Origin: Whalleya microplaca
Taxonomy: Eukaryota > Ascomycota > Sordariomycetes > Xylariales > Xylariaceae
Direction: 5' to 3'
Assembly: GCA_022497155.1 (NCBI GenBank)
Contig: MU385755.1
Location: 248,001 to 312,000, forward strand
DNA: 64,000 nucleotides
The position numbers and the translations under genes are program-made. Under the pieces are notes generated by a model that worked only from the letters and a program-made list of their open reading frames with translations, was not told the DNA's origin and did no database searches. Below are positions 22,819-34,500 of this stretch, piece after piece; the stretch's first letter is position 1, and every line of letters begins with the position of its first letter.

Positions 22819-23548
22819 CTGGTCTGACCTGGCTCAGTGGTTGTTGGGAGGCTGGGCGGTACAGGGACTCCATTATTCTCTCATGTATTGTCATGCTGGC
22901 CCGACACAGATTACGATGCCTGCGAAAGAATTACAAAGTACCTACGCATACTAACACGCTGGGTTGCGAGATTTTACCCTACCGGTATTGATTATCAAAT
23001 TCAAAGTTCCAATAATAGAATCTCATAACGGTTGGCTATTATATCCCAGAACTGAGTCCGTGTAAGCAACAATACATGCCTAGCAGCCCGGCTTCCGTCC
23101 GCTGCCTTTCGCCACCAAGATACAGTGCCCACACCAGTTTCGAAAGCTCGTACCTATCTACCGGTATCATTGGTTGTATTCTGTACTATCCGGCAAGTTG
23201 GTAGACTAGAGCTACGGGTCTCCCAGTCCCAGCCTGCCAGGATAAACGCTGTTGCCCTCAGCTTGACAAGAGCAGCTATTGACGTGCTGTCCACGCACCC
23301 AGGCAGCCCACGTTGGCTCCTCGTTATATCATTCCCCGGCTTCAACCCTCAGTCGATATCCTGTACACTACGAGCTTACCTCGCAGCTATGATGCAACAG
23401 TGTGCGTCGATTTAGGTAGTCGTCGTTCCCAAGTCTTCTCAGCGCCCCATCGTCCTTGCAGTAGTCTGCGTTAGGTACATGCCTCTGTCGGTCCTCGGCT
23501 TGAACCACTTCCTATAAACGCAGTGTTCGCCAATTGATTCTTTCCAAT

Positions 23549-24826
23549 ATGGCTTCCGAACATTCTCGAACGGGCCTGTTGGGTGAAAAGACGGCTTCGA
23601 CTCACACGGCTCATCGTCATCGTCATCGTGCGGTGGACAAGATGCCTTCGGCTCGGAACTTCGTCTTCACCCTGCTCGTCTGCCTCCTCGTCACGGCTGG
23701 GTTTGCAAATGCCATCTTCTCCAAGGAACAGCCTTGTCCCGGCAAGGATGCTGCTGGGAACGAAGCTGAGGATACCGCGGATCACGACGATTCGACTTTC
23801 TCTCGGCTGCTGAGCTCAGCTTCGCCCCAGGCTCTGCACGAATTCCTTCATGCCTATTTCCCCAGTACCTACAGGCACGGCGTCTTCGACTCTGATAATG
23901 CTGCGATAGAGGCCGTTCATGCCAATGACCCTGAACTTGCTACCTCTATCGTCCAGTTGGCAAAAAGGCAGGGGAACGATACAACCACGGCTACCACGGC
24001 AACGACTGACACCGGTGCCGCCACCACCACAACCGTTCAGGGAGACACTACCACAACTCAAGCACCTTCTGGGACCACCTCCGCAGCTCCAACTTCAACT
24101 GAAGAGACCACAACAGCCGCAGTGACGCCATCTACTACGCAGGTCACAACTACAGAAACCACGACAGCGGCAACTTCGCCAACTTCTGAGCCTACTTCTG
24201 GGACAACTTCTGACCAAACTTCAGCGTCGGCTTCAGCGTCAGCTTCATTGCCAACCGACGTAACAAGTACAACTGGTACGTCCGCCGAGTCTTCAAGCTC
24301 TATGTCTTTGCCGGTCACGTCTGTTGAAGCTACAACGTCTGCATCTCTTACTTCTTCGAACCCTTCTATTCCCGTATCCTCGTCGTCTTTTACTTCTGAG
24401 GGTACGTAGGGTTGCTATGTTGCTATTTCCTTCACGTTTTCCCAATAATTCTAGCCCAGTGTCCCTTTGGCATGAATTTTTATTTATTGATTACATGATC
24501 TCTTTAAACCTATGAAATACCCTGGTTATATATCGCATACCTTACTGACCGTATATCTAGACACAACTTTGGCAACCTCGAGCAGTCCGCCGAGTACTAC
24601 TTCTACACCGCCTCCGAGGACTTCGACGTTCATTTCGACACTACCCGGGGGCGCCCAAACAACGATTACGTCAGTCGAAGTTGTGACTAACGGCGGAGCT
24701 CAGCAGGCGAGCACGACAGACACTGCACCTGGAAGTTTGCAAACCGGCCTTGCCATTCGTCTGGCTAGAAATCCAGTAATGGACATCATGGTCGGCGCAG
24801 TGGTTGGCGGGGCACTCTTGGTTTAG
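23549..24826 (+). CDS. Thr/Ser-rich cell-surface protein with N-terminal signal anchor
   Basis: Two exons, 23549-24401 and 24561-24826, give 372 aa; the intron starts GTACGT and ends CTAG, joining SEG|D in frame. After about 32 basic and polar residues comes a hydrophobic stretch at about 33-52 (FVFTLLVCLLVTAGFANA), acting as signal peptide or anchor. A compact charged domain follows at about 80-140 (SRLLSSASPQALHEFLHAYF ... LATSIVQLAKRQ), ending in a KR dibasic site. Then comes a Thr/Ser/Ala mucin-like stalk of roughly 190 residues, likely O-mannosylated. The C-terminus has a short hydrophobic tail (DIMVGAVVGGALLV) that could be a GPI signal. Role in the wall or surface is inferred from layout; the specific function is unknown. 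Confidence 0.78.
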
Positions 24827-25632
24827 CGCTCACCACGCTGAATATTTCCAATTTCATCTCAATCTAGAGTTTTAGCGTTGATTTACATCACAGCGGGAGC
24901 ATTTATCCATCGGCGCTGGTTTGCGTATTTGGGGCATATAATGGCATCTACATTCCTTCGAATCTTTACAGACCAAAATTCGGCACAGGAAAGTGTCAGC
25001 TCTGCTGACAGGGGACTTTCTACTATTCATGAAGTTGACGACAACATTCGAATGTCTGCGTATCGGCGCAGAAAGCAACGGTAGACTATGCTTCCTAACT
25101 TGGTAGCTGCAAATAATACACAAGGATGAACACAACAATACCAATAGAAGATAGCCTAGATGCTACCTCCCATGAGTCATATTGTGACCCTCAACTTCAA
25201 ACTTGAAAATACTGTGCAGTCGTTTAATTAGTCCGCTTAGACAAGGTAATAATTAGGTTCATTGGTGTATGTAGACACCCTAAGTACAATATCTATCACC
25301 CTTTAGCTGACGCTAGTTGGTTTAACTTTCAGAATGGCAGTTGAACCTAGATTAGCGCTGCATATGCATCTCATGCGAAGGCTACCTAACCTAACCCTGG
25401 GGCCAGAATACCGTTCGACCAATTCTTGTGGGAGTTTATATGTACAGCATGAAGCTAATTTGTAGAGCGCAAAACAAACCACGGATATATATTTTGCTAG
25501 ATTTAGATTGAAGACAGCTACACACAACCCTAGAACGCCGGACGGGGTAGAACCTTGCAATGTAGCAGAACTAAACCCTCTTACTGGCACACTCTCTTAA
25601 TTATACTGTTGTATTATGTCTACTCGCCATAT
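24827..25632. other. Convergent intergenic stretch
   Basis: This is the 3' flank of the Thr-rich surface protein gene and of the minus-strand FAM32A-like gene. Only random-looking frames are present. Confidence 0.4.
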
Positions 25633-26157
25633 TTATCCAGGGCCGATCTTGGGCATGTCATGGTGCTCGCTCAACTTGGAGAGATACGTATTCAAGCCCT
25701 CGACTCTCTCCTTGTGGGTCTTGCGAAACTCGGCAGACGTTTTCGGGTCTTCGAGCATCTTGAGCATCTGGGGTTCGTAACAAAATACCGTCAGCACCTC
25801 GATTAGCCCCCGGGAGATACAGTGGTTGCCATAGTTGATGCTATGGCTCACTGCAGCGGCACAAGTACGCACCTTCTTCCTGTTGGCCTCCTCATGCCGC
25901 CGCTCGGCCTCTGTCTTCTGTTCGTTGACGTCTTCTTCCTGGTCGGATTTGTCGCGACTGTGTCTGACTCTTTCGTCGTCTCGCGGTTTCTGTACGATCT
26001 CCTTGGTGGTAGAATCGTCGCCACTTGCGGAAAGGGAGTGCTCAAGGCTGGCTACCTTATTGCTGCTCTTCTTCTTCTTTTTGGTCTTGTTGACCTTTCC
26101 GCCTTTCAACTTAAGAGCACCGCCTCCGCGGGCAGACGTGTAGTCATCTGCTGGCAT
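25633..26157 (-). CDS. FAM32A-like (DUF1754) nuclear protein
   Basis: Two exons, 26157-25873 and 25767-25633, give 139 aa; the intron starts GTGCGT and ends CAG, phase 0. The start is the second in-frame ATG (MPADDYTSARGGGALKLKGG), which matches how family members begin. A Lys-rich N-terminal block (KTKKKKKSS) and a charged middle lead to the diagnostic C-terminus: TEAERRHEEANRKK, then KTHKERVEGLNTYLSKLSEH and DMPKIGPG at the very end. The human member FAM32A sits in the spliceosome active-site region in late splicing steps (established for human; transfer to fungi is inference). The intron is a multiple of three and free of stops, so an unspliced read-through of 174 aa is possible. Confidence 0.88.
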   Translation of the reverse strand: MPADDYTSARGGGALKLKGGKVNKTKKKKKSSNKVASLEHSLSASGDDSTTKEIVQKPRDDERVRHSRDKSDQEEDVNEQKTEAERRHEEANRKKVRTCAAAVSHSINYGNHCISRGLIEVLTVFCYEPQMLKMLEDPKTSAEFRKTHKERVEGLNTYLSKLSEHHDMPKIGPG

Positions 26158-27848
26158 CTTCCAAGAGTGGGCGTGCACACCCAGAAGATAGATTGCAGTT
26201 GAGATTAGCTGGATCCAATTGCAGATGGCTACTACATGTAAAATAAACTGTACCTAGCAGCCCTAGGTCCACGGGTATGTAAAGGTAGGCGCCTTGTACG
26301 AACGGACCTTTGCCCCTCCGAACCGGATCAATTACGTAATCTATCAGATGCATCGAGCTTAGGTACCTAGGTACATACATGTACATAGATGTCCAGAGGT
26401 CACACACATGGATACATATGCCTATATGCATGCATAGCCATATACATAGAGTACCTAAAGCGTAGACCTTGCCTACAAGTGGCAGAGTATATACTATATG
26501 TCTAATCACCGTCATATCATGTCTCCCTTCAAGCTTTTAAAGAGATCAAATGGTCGTGTTGTTATTGGGATAACCAGGACTCGCATGTCTTTGCTCGGGA
26601 ACGAGAGACATACTTGCAGTGGTAAACAAAGTTGTTAGAGAATGCATACTTATCTGTTTATCATCCACGGATCAGTATTCGTTTAGGAGATATTGACTTA
26701 TCCTGCTGACTAGTATATCGGGATTGTCGGATAATGGATGGATGGCTGCCCCACTGAAATGAGAATAAATGCATTTTCGGCCTGCAAAACTTTCCTCCTT
26801 CTTTTCTCTTTTTCCTCCTCAGATCAAAAAGTATTCACAGAGTAGCCACGACCGTCACCTCGACATCTATACAGTGACGAGTTGCCATTCTCAATTTATT
26901 GAGAACCACTCTGGAGATGAAAGCTCCTTATTAGGAAGTTTCCCGAACATATTATCACTGTGTGCGGGAGATGTCGAAAACCGAGGATACATACAGTTTG
27001 CAAATAAGTAGAAAAGTCGCGTGTATTCTGAGTCTTGTGCGTGCCAAGCCAAGCCAGTGACATGCCAATCTCCAGCAAGCCGGGCACGTGTGGGATTACT
27101 GGTCTGTCTTACGCCTCAAGGTGCATTTGTTTGCACTTCTATCGAGTGACTGTACGGTTACTCGCTGTCACTGCTATCTAGATGCTATCTCGCTGCTCGC
27201 CTCGGGGTTTCAATAAGTGCACAGTAACTACTCCGTTATTATACGCCAGTGACATATCTCTCTTCTTTGGCCTGGTGAGCACATGGGCTGTAAATTAATT
27301 GTCAATGTTAATGTCAAAATCGATGCAGAAACAAAACACGGCTTGCGAGGGAGCATGGCAGGTCTCACCCAATGTCTTGAATATCTTGCTCTCGGCCTTG
27401 TCCTCAGTCTTTCATTTCCTGCTGGATTCCGAAAGCACAGTTGAGCTTCTGAACTTCTGTGTATAGGAATGCCTCGTAATCCTGTGCCATTCTTCCGCTA
27501 TGCGATTCGTCCTCGACAGCAACTGTGGCGTGCCTATGTTGTGGTTCCGGACTCCCAATCCAAGACATCGCTGGCGTTTGTATTTGCGATACTATGTTCC
27601 GTCTTCGTTATAAAGCTGGTGCAGCTCCTGCTGTTTTCAGTACTCATCTTCCCAGAAGCATCATTAGTCGTTCTCTTCCAACCATCTTAAGAAGTCATTC
27701 GTTAACAGCCAGTCGGCTACCACATTCATTTCATACACCAAGTATACACTCGCTTGCTCTTTGCTCACAGATAGACGACTATCGATTCCGAGAAGGGTAT
27801 CAATAACATTACACCTACTCACGATATAATAACACCAAAGCATCAAAA
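26158..27848. other. Intergenic stretch with one weak hydrophobic ORF
   Basis: This is the promoter side of two divergently transcribed genes (FAM32A-like, minus; Ser/Gly-rich protein, plus). CCTAGGTACC words occur at 26361-26375. A plus-strand ATG frame at 27469-27690 (73 aa) has a hydrophobic C-terminal half, but no other evidence supports it. The final 200 bases are pyrimidine-rich, as expected of a leader for the 27849 gene. Confidence 0.4.
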
Positions 27849-28808
27849 ATGTCGTTGATCAACGGAACTTCTACTTCTGCATTTTATTCATGCACTGCGC
27901 CCCCAGCGACGCAGACCTTGTACACAACTGTCTACGAGAAGATCCTGCCGGCCGCCTGCGAGACGAGCTCATGGATGGCCACGTACACCATCACGGAAAC
28001 GTGCGCCGGCAACCCGGCCGACTACGTGACTCCCACCCTCCCTCCAGGGTTCGTCGTCACCACTGTTTCCTGCCCCAGCTGCAACCCCAAGGAGATTGAA
28101 ATCACCTGCCCTGGCGCTCAGCCCACTGGTGCGCCGCCGATGGTGGCCATCAACGGCAACGGGGTCACTGCTACCATCACTGCTACCATCACTGCTTCGC
28201 CAGCTCCCGCCCCGGCCCAGGGTGGCAACGGCGCTCAACCCACCGGAGGAGCTGCCGGCGGAAAGAACGGAAGCGGATCTAGCGGAGCTTCTGGCTCTTC
28301 CGGCTCCAGCTCGTCTAGCTCCAGTTCTTCTAGCTCTAGCTCGTCTGGCTCTGGCGCGTCTGGTTCAGGTTCATCTGGTTCCAATGCCTCTGGCTCCGGG
28401 TCAAGCGGCGCACCTGGCTCAGGCGCACCTGGTTCAAGCGGTTCATCTGCCTCGAGCGGTGCATACGCTTCGAGCGGTTCTTCTGCATCAAGTGACTCCT
28501 CTGCCAACAGCGGCTCCTCTGCTAACAGCGGCTCATCTGCATCCAGCGGCTCCTCTGCGTCGAGCGGTTCATCTGCATCAAGCGGCTCGTCAGGATCGCC
28601 CGGCGCGGGTTCTCCCAGCTCAGGCTCATCCAACTCAACAGAAGGAAGCGGCGCAAATGGAGAGAGCGGAGTGGGAGGTGCCGGCAGCAACAGCACTTCT
28701 AGCAACCCACCCGTCGTCCCTGTTACCGCTGGTGCAACATCGCTCGGTGGAGGTTTGGTCCTCTTTTCTGGTCTGGCTTTGGTAGCTGGACACTTCTTCC
28801 TTCTATAA
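27849..28808 (+). CDS. Ser/Gly/Ala-rich surface-type protein with GPI-like C-terminus
   Basis: Single exon, 319 aa, start in the context AAAAATGTCG. Residues 1 to about 92 form a cysteine-containing domain (six Cys) with the motif TLYTTVYEKILPAAC followed by TYTITETCAGNPADYV and CPSCNPKEIEITCPGAQP, a module seen repeatedly in fungal GPI-anchored wall proteins. A low-complexity linker of about 170 residues made of SGSS, SSAS and GSSA units follows. The end has small residues and a hydrophobic tail (GGGLVLFSGLALVAGHFFLL), a typical GPI attachment signal. No N-terminal signal peptide is visible, although a GPI route would require one, so an upstream exon may be missing or export may be unusual. 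The role in the wall is inferred. Confidence 0.75.
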   Translation: MSLINGTSTSAFYSCTAPPATQTLYTTVYEKILPAACETSSWMATYTITETCAGNPADYVTPTLPPGFVVTTVSCPSCNPKEIEITCPGAQPTGAPPMVAINGNGVTATITATITASPAPAPAQGGNGAQPTGGAAGGKNGSGSSGASGSSGSSSSSSSSSSSSSSGSGASGSGSSGSNASGSGSSGAPGSGAPGSSGSSASSGAYASSGSSASSDSSANSGSSANSGSSASSGSSASSGSSASSGSSGSPGAGSPSSGSSNSTEGSGANGESGVGGAGSNSTSSNPPVVPVTAGATSLGGGLVLFSGLALVAGHFFLL

Positions 28809-30358
28809 GCACGATATGCTTCAGTATTTTGGCAATAGGGATGTCACCTTGGATTGTGGCTGTGGTACCGGCTTGAAGTGTTGGTTGATATTTCTTGGGC
28901 GTTGGTTCATGACTTTACGTGCCTTTTCATATATTTAGTGCCTTTTGATAATCATAGAAGCCGCCACAGATTTGACCTATAGAGGCAGATCTGTGGCTGG
29001 TTGGCTTTGTTTTTACGCATTTGCTGGCATTAATTTACACACAAGTTTCAAAGTTCAAACACAGTCTGGTTTTGATGGTCATCGACATGTAGTGAAGTAT
29101 CGATGTATGTCAGGAGTAGATAGCTCGACCCTTACATCGTGTTTGAGGATTTCGATGGAAGCACATTGACATAGCACATTTAACAAATACACTGGGTTTT
29201 TTTCTAGCACATGGCAGTATTGCCTGGCGAGCACTTAAGTAACCCAACTGTTTACATTCGAACGAGTAATTCACCTACCCACTATGATTTCAGAGATATT
29301 ACTTAAAGCCCCCTCGATTTATACTATATAACGATTGCGGAGAGTGTCAACTGGTTCTATACAATTTTCAAGTTTCCTATGTGTAATGTAACTAATCTAC
29401 ATCAGCCATGCGTAAAACTTGTTATTAGCAAACAATAGTAGGTAACTTCGATGTTATTGTATTCAAACGTATAATATGGTTACTACAGTATATTCGTTAC
29501 GTTTCCCGGGTGTATCGTGGTACCCCGGGGGCTTATGACTAGCAGATGAAAATATCGGCTGAGACATGTATAAGTATATATGTGTACCATCTACTAGAGA
29601 TAAGACGTATACATACGTCAATATGAGGGATGCCCTTTTCTCATGTAGTTTGGTATATCGATGCTGCTCGTTATTTCGCCCTCTGGTGACGAGTATAATC
29701 AAATTGCTCTTGTATTGTACGTCCCACTGTGTCTGAAACTTTTGCTGCTACTCACTCAAACCCCAAGATGTAGAACAAGTCGTTCTTCGTCCTTTCTATA
29801 TCTTGTATCTAAAGAGCTTTCCATGGAAAGACAAAGGCGTCGTGGAATTGTTGTCGTCGGCCTTCATAAACAAGAGCTGAGAATTCACACCTGCTGCCAT
29901 AAGCCACGCAACCAAGTTCAAGTCACAAGTAGTGTGGCGGGACTATGTACTTCCTCTCGTGGATAATATATAATAGGGAGGAAGGGGACAAAGAAGACGA
30001 CAACGTTAATACCACAACTAAACGAACAAATTATAAACAAGTTTGACTTCTGATGAAGCGACTCGAAAGTGACCTACTGAATTAGGAAAGTCGCCGTCAC
30101 CTAAGCACGTGCGAAAGCCCTGCGTTATTCCCGTCACCATCCATGTAGAACCCCCCATTAGCTAGGTACCTGGTAGATAGGGTAACTCGGCATCGATCTA
30201 CATGTAGATTAGGTATGTCTAAGCCAACTTCTGATAATACCTGCATGGAAGACGTACTAATATAAGCCTGCATTGCGCATGTAAGCTACCCAATAGTTGA
30301 ACTTCCAAAGTCTTACCCTGTCAAGCTTTCTCACATCTATTCAGCTTTTCTAGCTTAG
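28809..30358. other. Intergenic stretch
   Basis: About 1.5 kb of 3' flank and promoter. Only chance-like frames are visible. The last 200 bases before 30359 include a CTAGGTACC word at 30162 and the pyrimidine-rich leader of the phosphoesterase gene. Confidence 0.4.
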
Positions 30359-32972
30359 ATGAGGCTCTCCAAGATGCAGCGCTTCAACAGCATCTTAGCT
30401 CTAGCCTTACTTGTCATTCGCTACTCTCTGGCTTGCTCTGGTTGCTATGGCCCGACAAACCTCATCGAGCACGTTCGACATGTCAAACGAATGCAGCCAG
30501 GCGCACTCAATGCTACCAGCGGACCCTCGAGAGCATTGGAATGGGGCCAGCTCAACTTTCTCCATACTGTAAATACCATGTTATGACGCCGGCCAGGCAT
30601 TTTGCTAATCGAGACACAGACCGACACCCATGGCTGGCTAGAGGGACACCTAAAAGAAGCCAACTATGGAGCTGACTGGGGTGATTTCGTTACCTTCTCA
30701 ACTCACTTCAAACATCAGGCCGGCAACATGGGTGTTGATCTTCTTCTGGTGGACACTGGTTAGTCCCTTCAACTCATGGTACCAGCTCAACACCAGGCTT
30801 AGAATCTACAATGCAGGCGACTTACACGACGGGGCCGGCTTGAGTGATGCTACTACACCAGATGGCGAAATCTCGATGACCATCTTCGACCGGGTCGAAT
30901 ATGATTTACTGACCATTGGAAATCACGAGTTGTACCTTGCCGATGTTGCTAATCAGACTTTAAATGAGATTTCAACATACTGGGGCGACAAATATCTCAC
31001 CTCAAACGTCCAGATCATAAACCAGGAGACCGGGCAGTGGCAATATATTGGTCAGACTCAAAGGTATTTCACCACCGACCATGGCCTCCGAATCATGGCT
31101 TTCGGCGTATTATTCGACTTCACAGGTACCAAGCGCTATGTCCTCAGGTACCATCTTCAAAATGTTAACGTCTGGCAGGCAACACGAACATCACCAAAGT
31201 CATCCCGGCAAAGACTATGGTGACACAGCAATGGTTTTTGGATGCAGTCAACACCCCTGACGCAGTCGATGTGTTCGTTGTCCTGGGCCACAATCCTGCG
31301 CGGCCAAGTGACTCGGGCAGCACATTCGGGGTTGTGTTCGATGCAATTCGTGCCGCGCATCCCGACACTCCTATCCAATTCCTCGGTTTGGTTCATGTCT
31401 TCCGAGCTCCGTGACAAACACTGATAGTAACGTAGGTGGTCACAGCCACATCCGGGACTTTGCAGTCCTAGACTCTAGCTCTACGTCTCTCGAATCAGGT
31501 GACTTGCATATACGTTGTCGGTGTTTGCAGACTTAGATCCTAACATACAGCTAGGCCGATATTGCGAAACTCTTGGCTGGCTCTCAATATCTGGGTTCAG
31601 CAGTAACAACAGCGGTTACAGCGGCATTCTCCCCAACCCTGCTGGAGTCCCTAACCCAACCCGAAAAGCGACGCAGAATTCGACCTCATCGTTCGTGTAC
31701 TCTCGCCGCTATCTTGATTGGAGCCGTCGGACTTTCGAGTATCACGCTGCTACTTGGTACGACAAAAAATTTGACTACGACAACGGCCTTGCGACTACGG
31801 CTGATATCACGAAGTACAGGGAGCAGCTTAAGTTGGGCGATGTTTACGGATGCGTGCCACAGGTCAGTCACGCCTACCCTTCCCCCTTTTCAACCCAACT
31901 CATGCGATGTTTTTATCGAGGATCACAAGCAGAGCTTTTCCTCTGCTTCTCGAGCCCCCCAATACCTAGAATAATCATTATAAGTTTGGCACGTTTTTGA
32001 ACTGAACATTGTGGTATAGGATTATTGTATTAGTTGCGTGCCATTCAATAGTTCTAACAATATCTTCCCTTTGCTGTCGGATGCACTGGCCGAGGTCGTC
32101 GTCAACGAGTCACATAAAGACACGCCGCGCTACGTTATCGCGAACACGGGAAGCGTTCGGTTTGATATGTATAAAGGGCCTTTTACTTACGAGTACGTGA
32201 TCCTATATTGTTGCTTTTATACTGTGGCCTGTCTCGGGAGATAACTCCATCCATATGGGATGTGAGCTGGAACTCGCAAGAGAGAGTCTATAACTCCCTA
32301 TATTGCCCAAAAGAGCCACCTACTAATTTTGCGACTGTACACAGTGATAGCTTCATCGTGTCACCGTTTCGCGACATTTTCTTGTATATCCCCCAAGTAC
32401 CCTACGATATAGCTAGCAAACTGCTTGACTCGCTGAACAATGCGGGAGCTAGCCAGAAGCGCGACTTCGGCTACGTGCCGATAGAGCGTGATATCTGTGT
32501 CGACCCCTTGACTGCACCTCACTCTGAGCTGAAGCGTGAAGGAGCCGCACACACGCATCTGGGTGTAACGAGACGCCAGACTGTGGACTTGACCCCTGGC
32601 TACACGACTAGCGATGATTTCGGTACTGATGGCGACGACATTGCGCACTCCAGCATTCCTCACTATGATATCCCTGACTTTTTCCAAGGTGAGGCTGGCT
32701 TTGATGACAGTGGTCGAGCAGACCTGGTTGATGTCGTGTTCGTTGACTTGTAAGCCCCCCATCTACCGTCCGAGAGATGCGGGAGCGTGAGTTGAATTTA
32801 ACCATTGTATAGCATCGAAAGCGACGTTCTTGCTATTCTGGGGTCCGGCTATAGCTCTAACGATGTTGATTACTACATCACTTCGAATTTCTCGACACAG
32901 GACTACTTGCCCTTGTATGTAAAACAGTCGGACGTTTTTCAAGCTGGGTTGCCCAACTGCACATCTATATGA
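30359..32972 (+). CDS. Secreted/vacuolar metallophosphoesterase, 5'-nucleotidase-like (YHR202W type)
   Basis: Nine exons (30359-30568, 30620-30758, 30817-31125, 31179-31385, 31436-31498, 31555-31862, 32020-32192, 32345-32749, 32813-32972) give 657 aa with all phases matching. A signal peptide (FNSILALALLVIRYSLACS) is followed by the two-metal phosphoesterase fold. Its metal ligands are visible: DTH at 72-74, GD at 117-118, GNHE at 151-154, GHN at 256-258 and GHSH at 290-293. The C-terminal half resembles the 5'-nucleotidase substrate domain. Several NxS/T sequons fit a secretory-route protein. The closest family I recognise is yeast YHR202W, a vacuolar enzyme of this superfamily; the substrate here is not determined. 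The last exon ends LPNCTSI. The high intron count explains why no single long frame is seen. Confidence 0.88.
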
Positions 32973-33335
32973 GGCGTGGAGGATTTAATATGACTGAAAC
33001 CACAAGTTGAAGAGATTGAAGTAATTTGAGCACGCGAAGCCCGTCCTCCACTGAAACTGTTGGGCCGGGTATGATGAACATCAGAAGACTTGACACAGCA
33101 AATATAATTACGATCATGGTTCTATGATCGATATTAAATCAATACGTGAGACCCGAGTTTCGAACATGTTGACGATAGGTAAAGCTTATCACCACACTAG
33201 TGCAGACCTAAGTCGCGGGTAGATGCGCCTTTTCACGATTCACTTGAACTGAGATACTCTCTTCTATACGCAAGAAAACTAACAAAGATTCGATTTTGAT
33301 TGGCTTGGATTACCGAAAGGCATGGCATTTTATAG
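32973..33335. other. Short convergent intergenic stretch
   Basis: The 3' flanks of two converging genes, 363 bases. Nothing else was recognised. Confidence 0.4.
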
Positions 33336-33707
33336 TCAGGCCACCAGACTCCCGTCCTGTCTCCTGCTTCGGTGCTGGTCTCTCACAAACTCCTCAATAT
33401 GCTCGTCATGGTGTGGACGGTCAGGGGGCCCCGGAATGTACCTAGATGATCTCTCCTCGGGCTTCTTCTGGCTGCCCGTACCGAGTAAGTTGGTAGCGGC
33501 CGGTAGGTATTCGGTAACTTAACCTGATGTTAGTCCCAAAGCAGAGATATACATATAGTTGAAAGGCGTCTTACTCTTGTTGGCTAGGCTTGACTGGCCG
33601 GTTCCTCTATCGTTCAGGTTGCGGGCGTCACGAGCAGCTTGGTCAAGTTGTGCCTTGAAGCTCATCTCATTTCGAGGCTCGTTGGGCGGCTGTGTAAAGG
33701 GAGGCAT
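33336..33707 (-). CDS. Small conserved-type hypothetical protein (104 aa)
   Basis: Two exons, 33707-33575 and 33517-33336, give 104 aa. The intron begins GTAAGA; of two nearby acceptors only the second (GGTTAAG) keeps the frame open, since the first (ATCAG) brings an immediate stop. The start is the ATG of MPPFTQPPNEPRNEMSFKAQ. The protein is polar and charged, without signal peptide or membrane helix, and probably largely disordered. A distinctive segment, YIPGPPDRPHHDEHIEEFVR, followed by DQHRSR near the C-terminus, looks like a conserved short motif block rather than chance. I recognise no named family. It lies tail-to-tail with the phosphoesterase and head-to-head with the CobW-type gene. 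Confidence 0.68.
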
Positions 33708-34273
33708 CGAGCTACCTAGATAACAGTCACTGAGTTGGTCAATCACTAAGGAAGATGAGAGAGTGATGCGAGATTCATGGATAAATGTACAACAAGTTTA
33801 CAGGTGAGCTCATCAATGTGTGCTGAAAATTGTAGGATGCGAGGTCTGACATCATAACTTGCATCATAGTCAGCCAAGCCCGCTAAGTAAGAGAGCCCAG
33901 CTACCAGTACCGTACGTACATACATGATAGCGTACATACATAAGGTACCTACATACGTGCAGCATATGCATACTTATAGACATGTACATGCTGTACTGGA
34001 ATATAGCCTCAGGAACGTCCTATCTGCTCAGCTCACCATGGAAACAAGCCTGTTTAATGTGAAGTGTACATAGTAACTAACATATACATTATATGTAGCT
34101 GCTGCAAGTATCCGATTGGCCCTTATCACCACTTAAGTTAGGTATCAGCCTACTTCTGCGTAGATAACACACAATTGTTAATTCCCTCATACCGGCGAAC
34201 AGGAAGAACGTACGATTTGAAGGTAAGTACAAATGTATATAAGTAAGTGGCAGCCCTCACCCCTGAGTTCCAA

Positions 34274-34344
34274 GTATGCATGTATGCATGTATGTATGTA
34301 TGCATGTATGTATGTATGTATGTATGTATGTATGTATGTATGTA
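34274..34344. repeat. (ATGT)n / GCATGT microsatellite
   Basis: An ATGT tetranucleotide run of about 70 bases, interrupted by a few GCATG variants in its first half and uniform in its second half. Confidence 0.92.
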
Positions 34345-34434
34345 CATACATAGTGGTTACATACTCGAGGTCATCATAATTATTAGTGTATGTAAGGTAC
34401 ATAGTTTGCAGGTGTCTTGAAATTCCTCTCTGAC

Positions 34435-34500
34435 CCCTCCAGTCCCTCCAGTCCCTCCAGTCCCTCCAGTCCCTCCAGTCCCTCCAGTCCCTCCAGTCCC
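34435..34500. repeat. 9-bp minisatellite (CCCTCCAGT) x7
   Basis: Seven identical tandem copies of CCCTCCAGT plus three bases, with no substitutions. It sits in the promoter or leader of the CobW-type gene. Perfect identity suggests recent expansion and likely length polymorphism between strains (inference). Confidence 0.93.

Larger units (their letters stand above)
19964..23548. other. Gene-poor stretch with simple repeats
   Basis: Some 3.6 kb without a supported gene. The part near 19964-20340 is probably promoter and leader of dolichol kinase. Further on there are CATA repeats, CCTAGGTACC words near 20416 and 20480, a (TGC)n run at 22795-22818, and frames of up to 151 codons produced largely by that run. 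A minus-strand ATG frame (22894-22505, 129 aa) contains the poly-Ser encoded by the same run and has no other support. Confidence 0.4.

Noticed and set aside
22505..22991. A 151-codon plus-strand frame and a 129-codon minus-strand frame
   Set aside because: Both are stretched by the (TGC)8 run (poly-Leu or poly-Ser). The plus frame starts at a non-ATG codon, and neither shows a domain, signal or splice context.
28096..28785. 229-codon plus frame and 156-codon minus frame over the Ser/Gly-rich gene
   Set aside because: Low-complexity coding DNA leaves all frames open. Only the frame with the Cys module and GPI-like tail makes sense.
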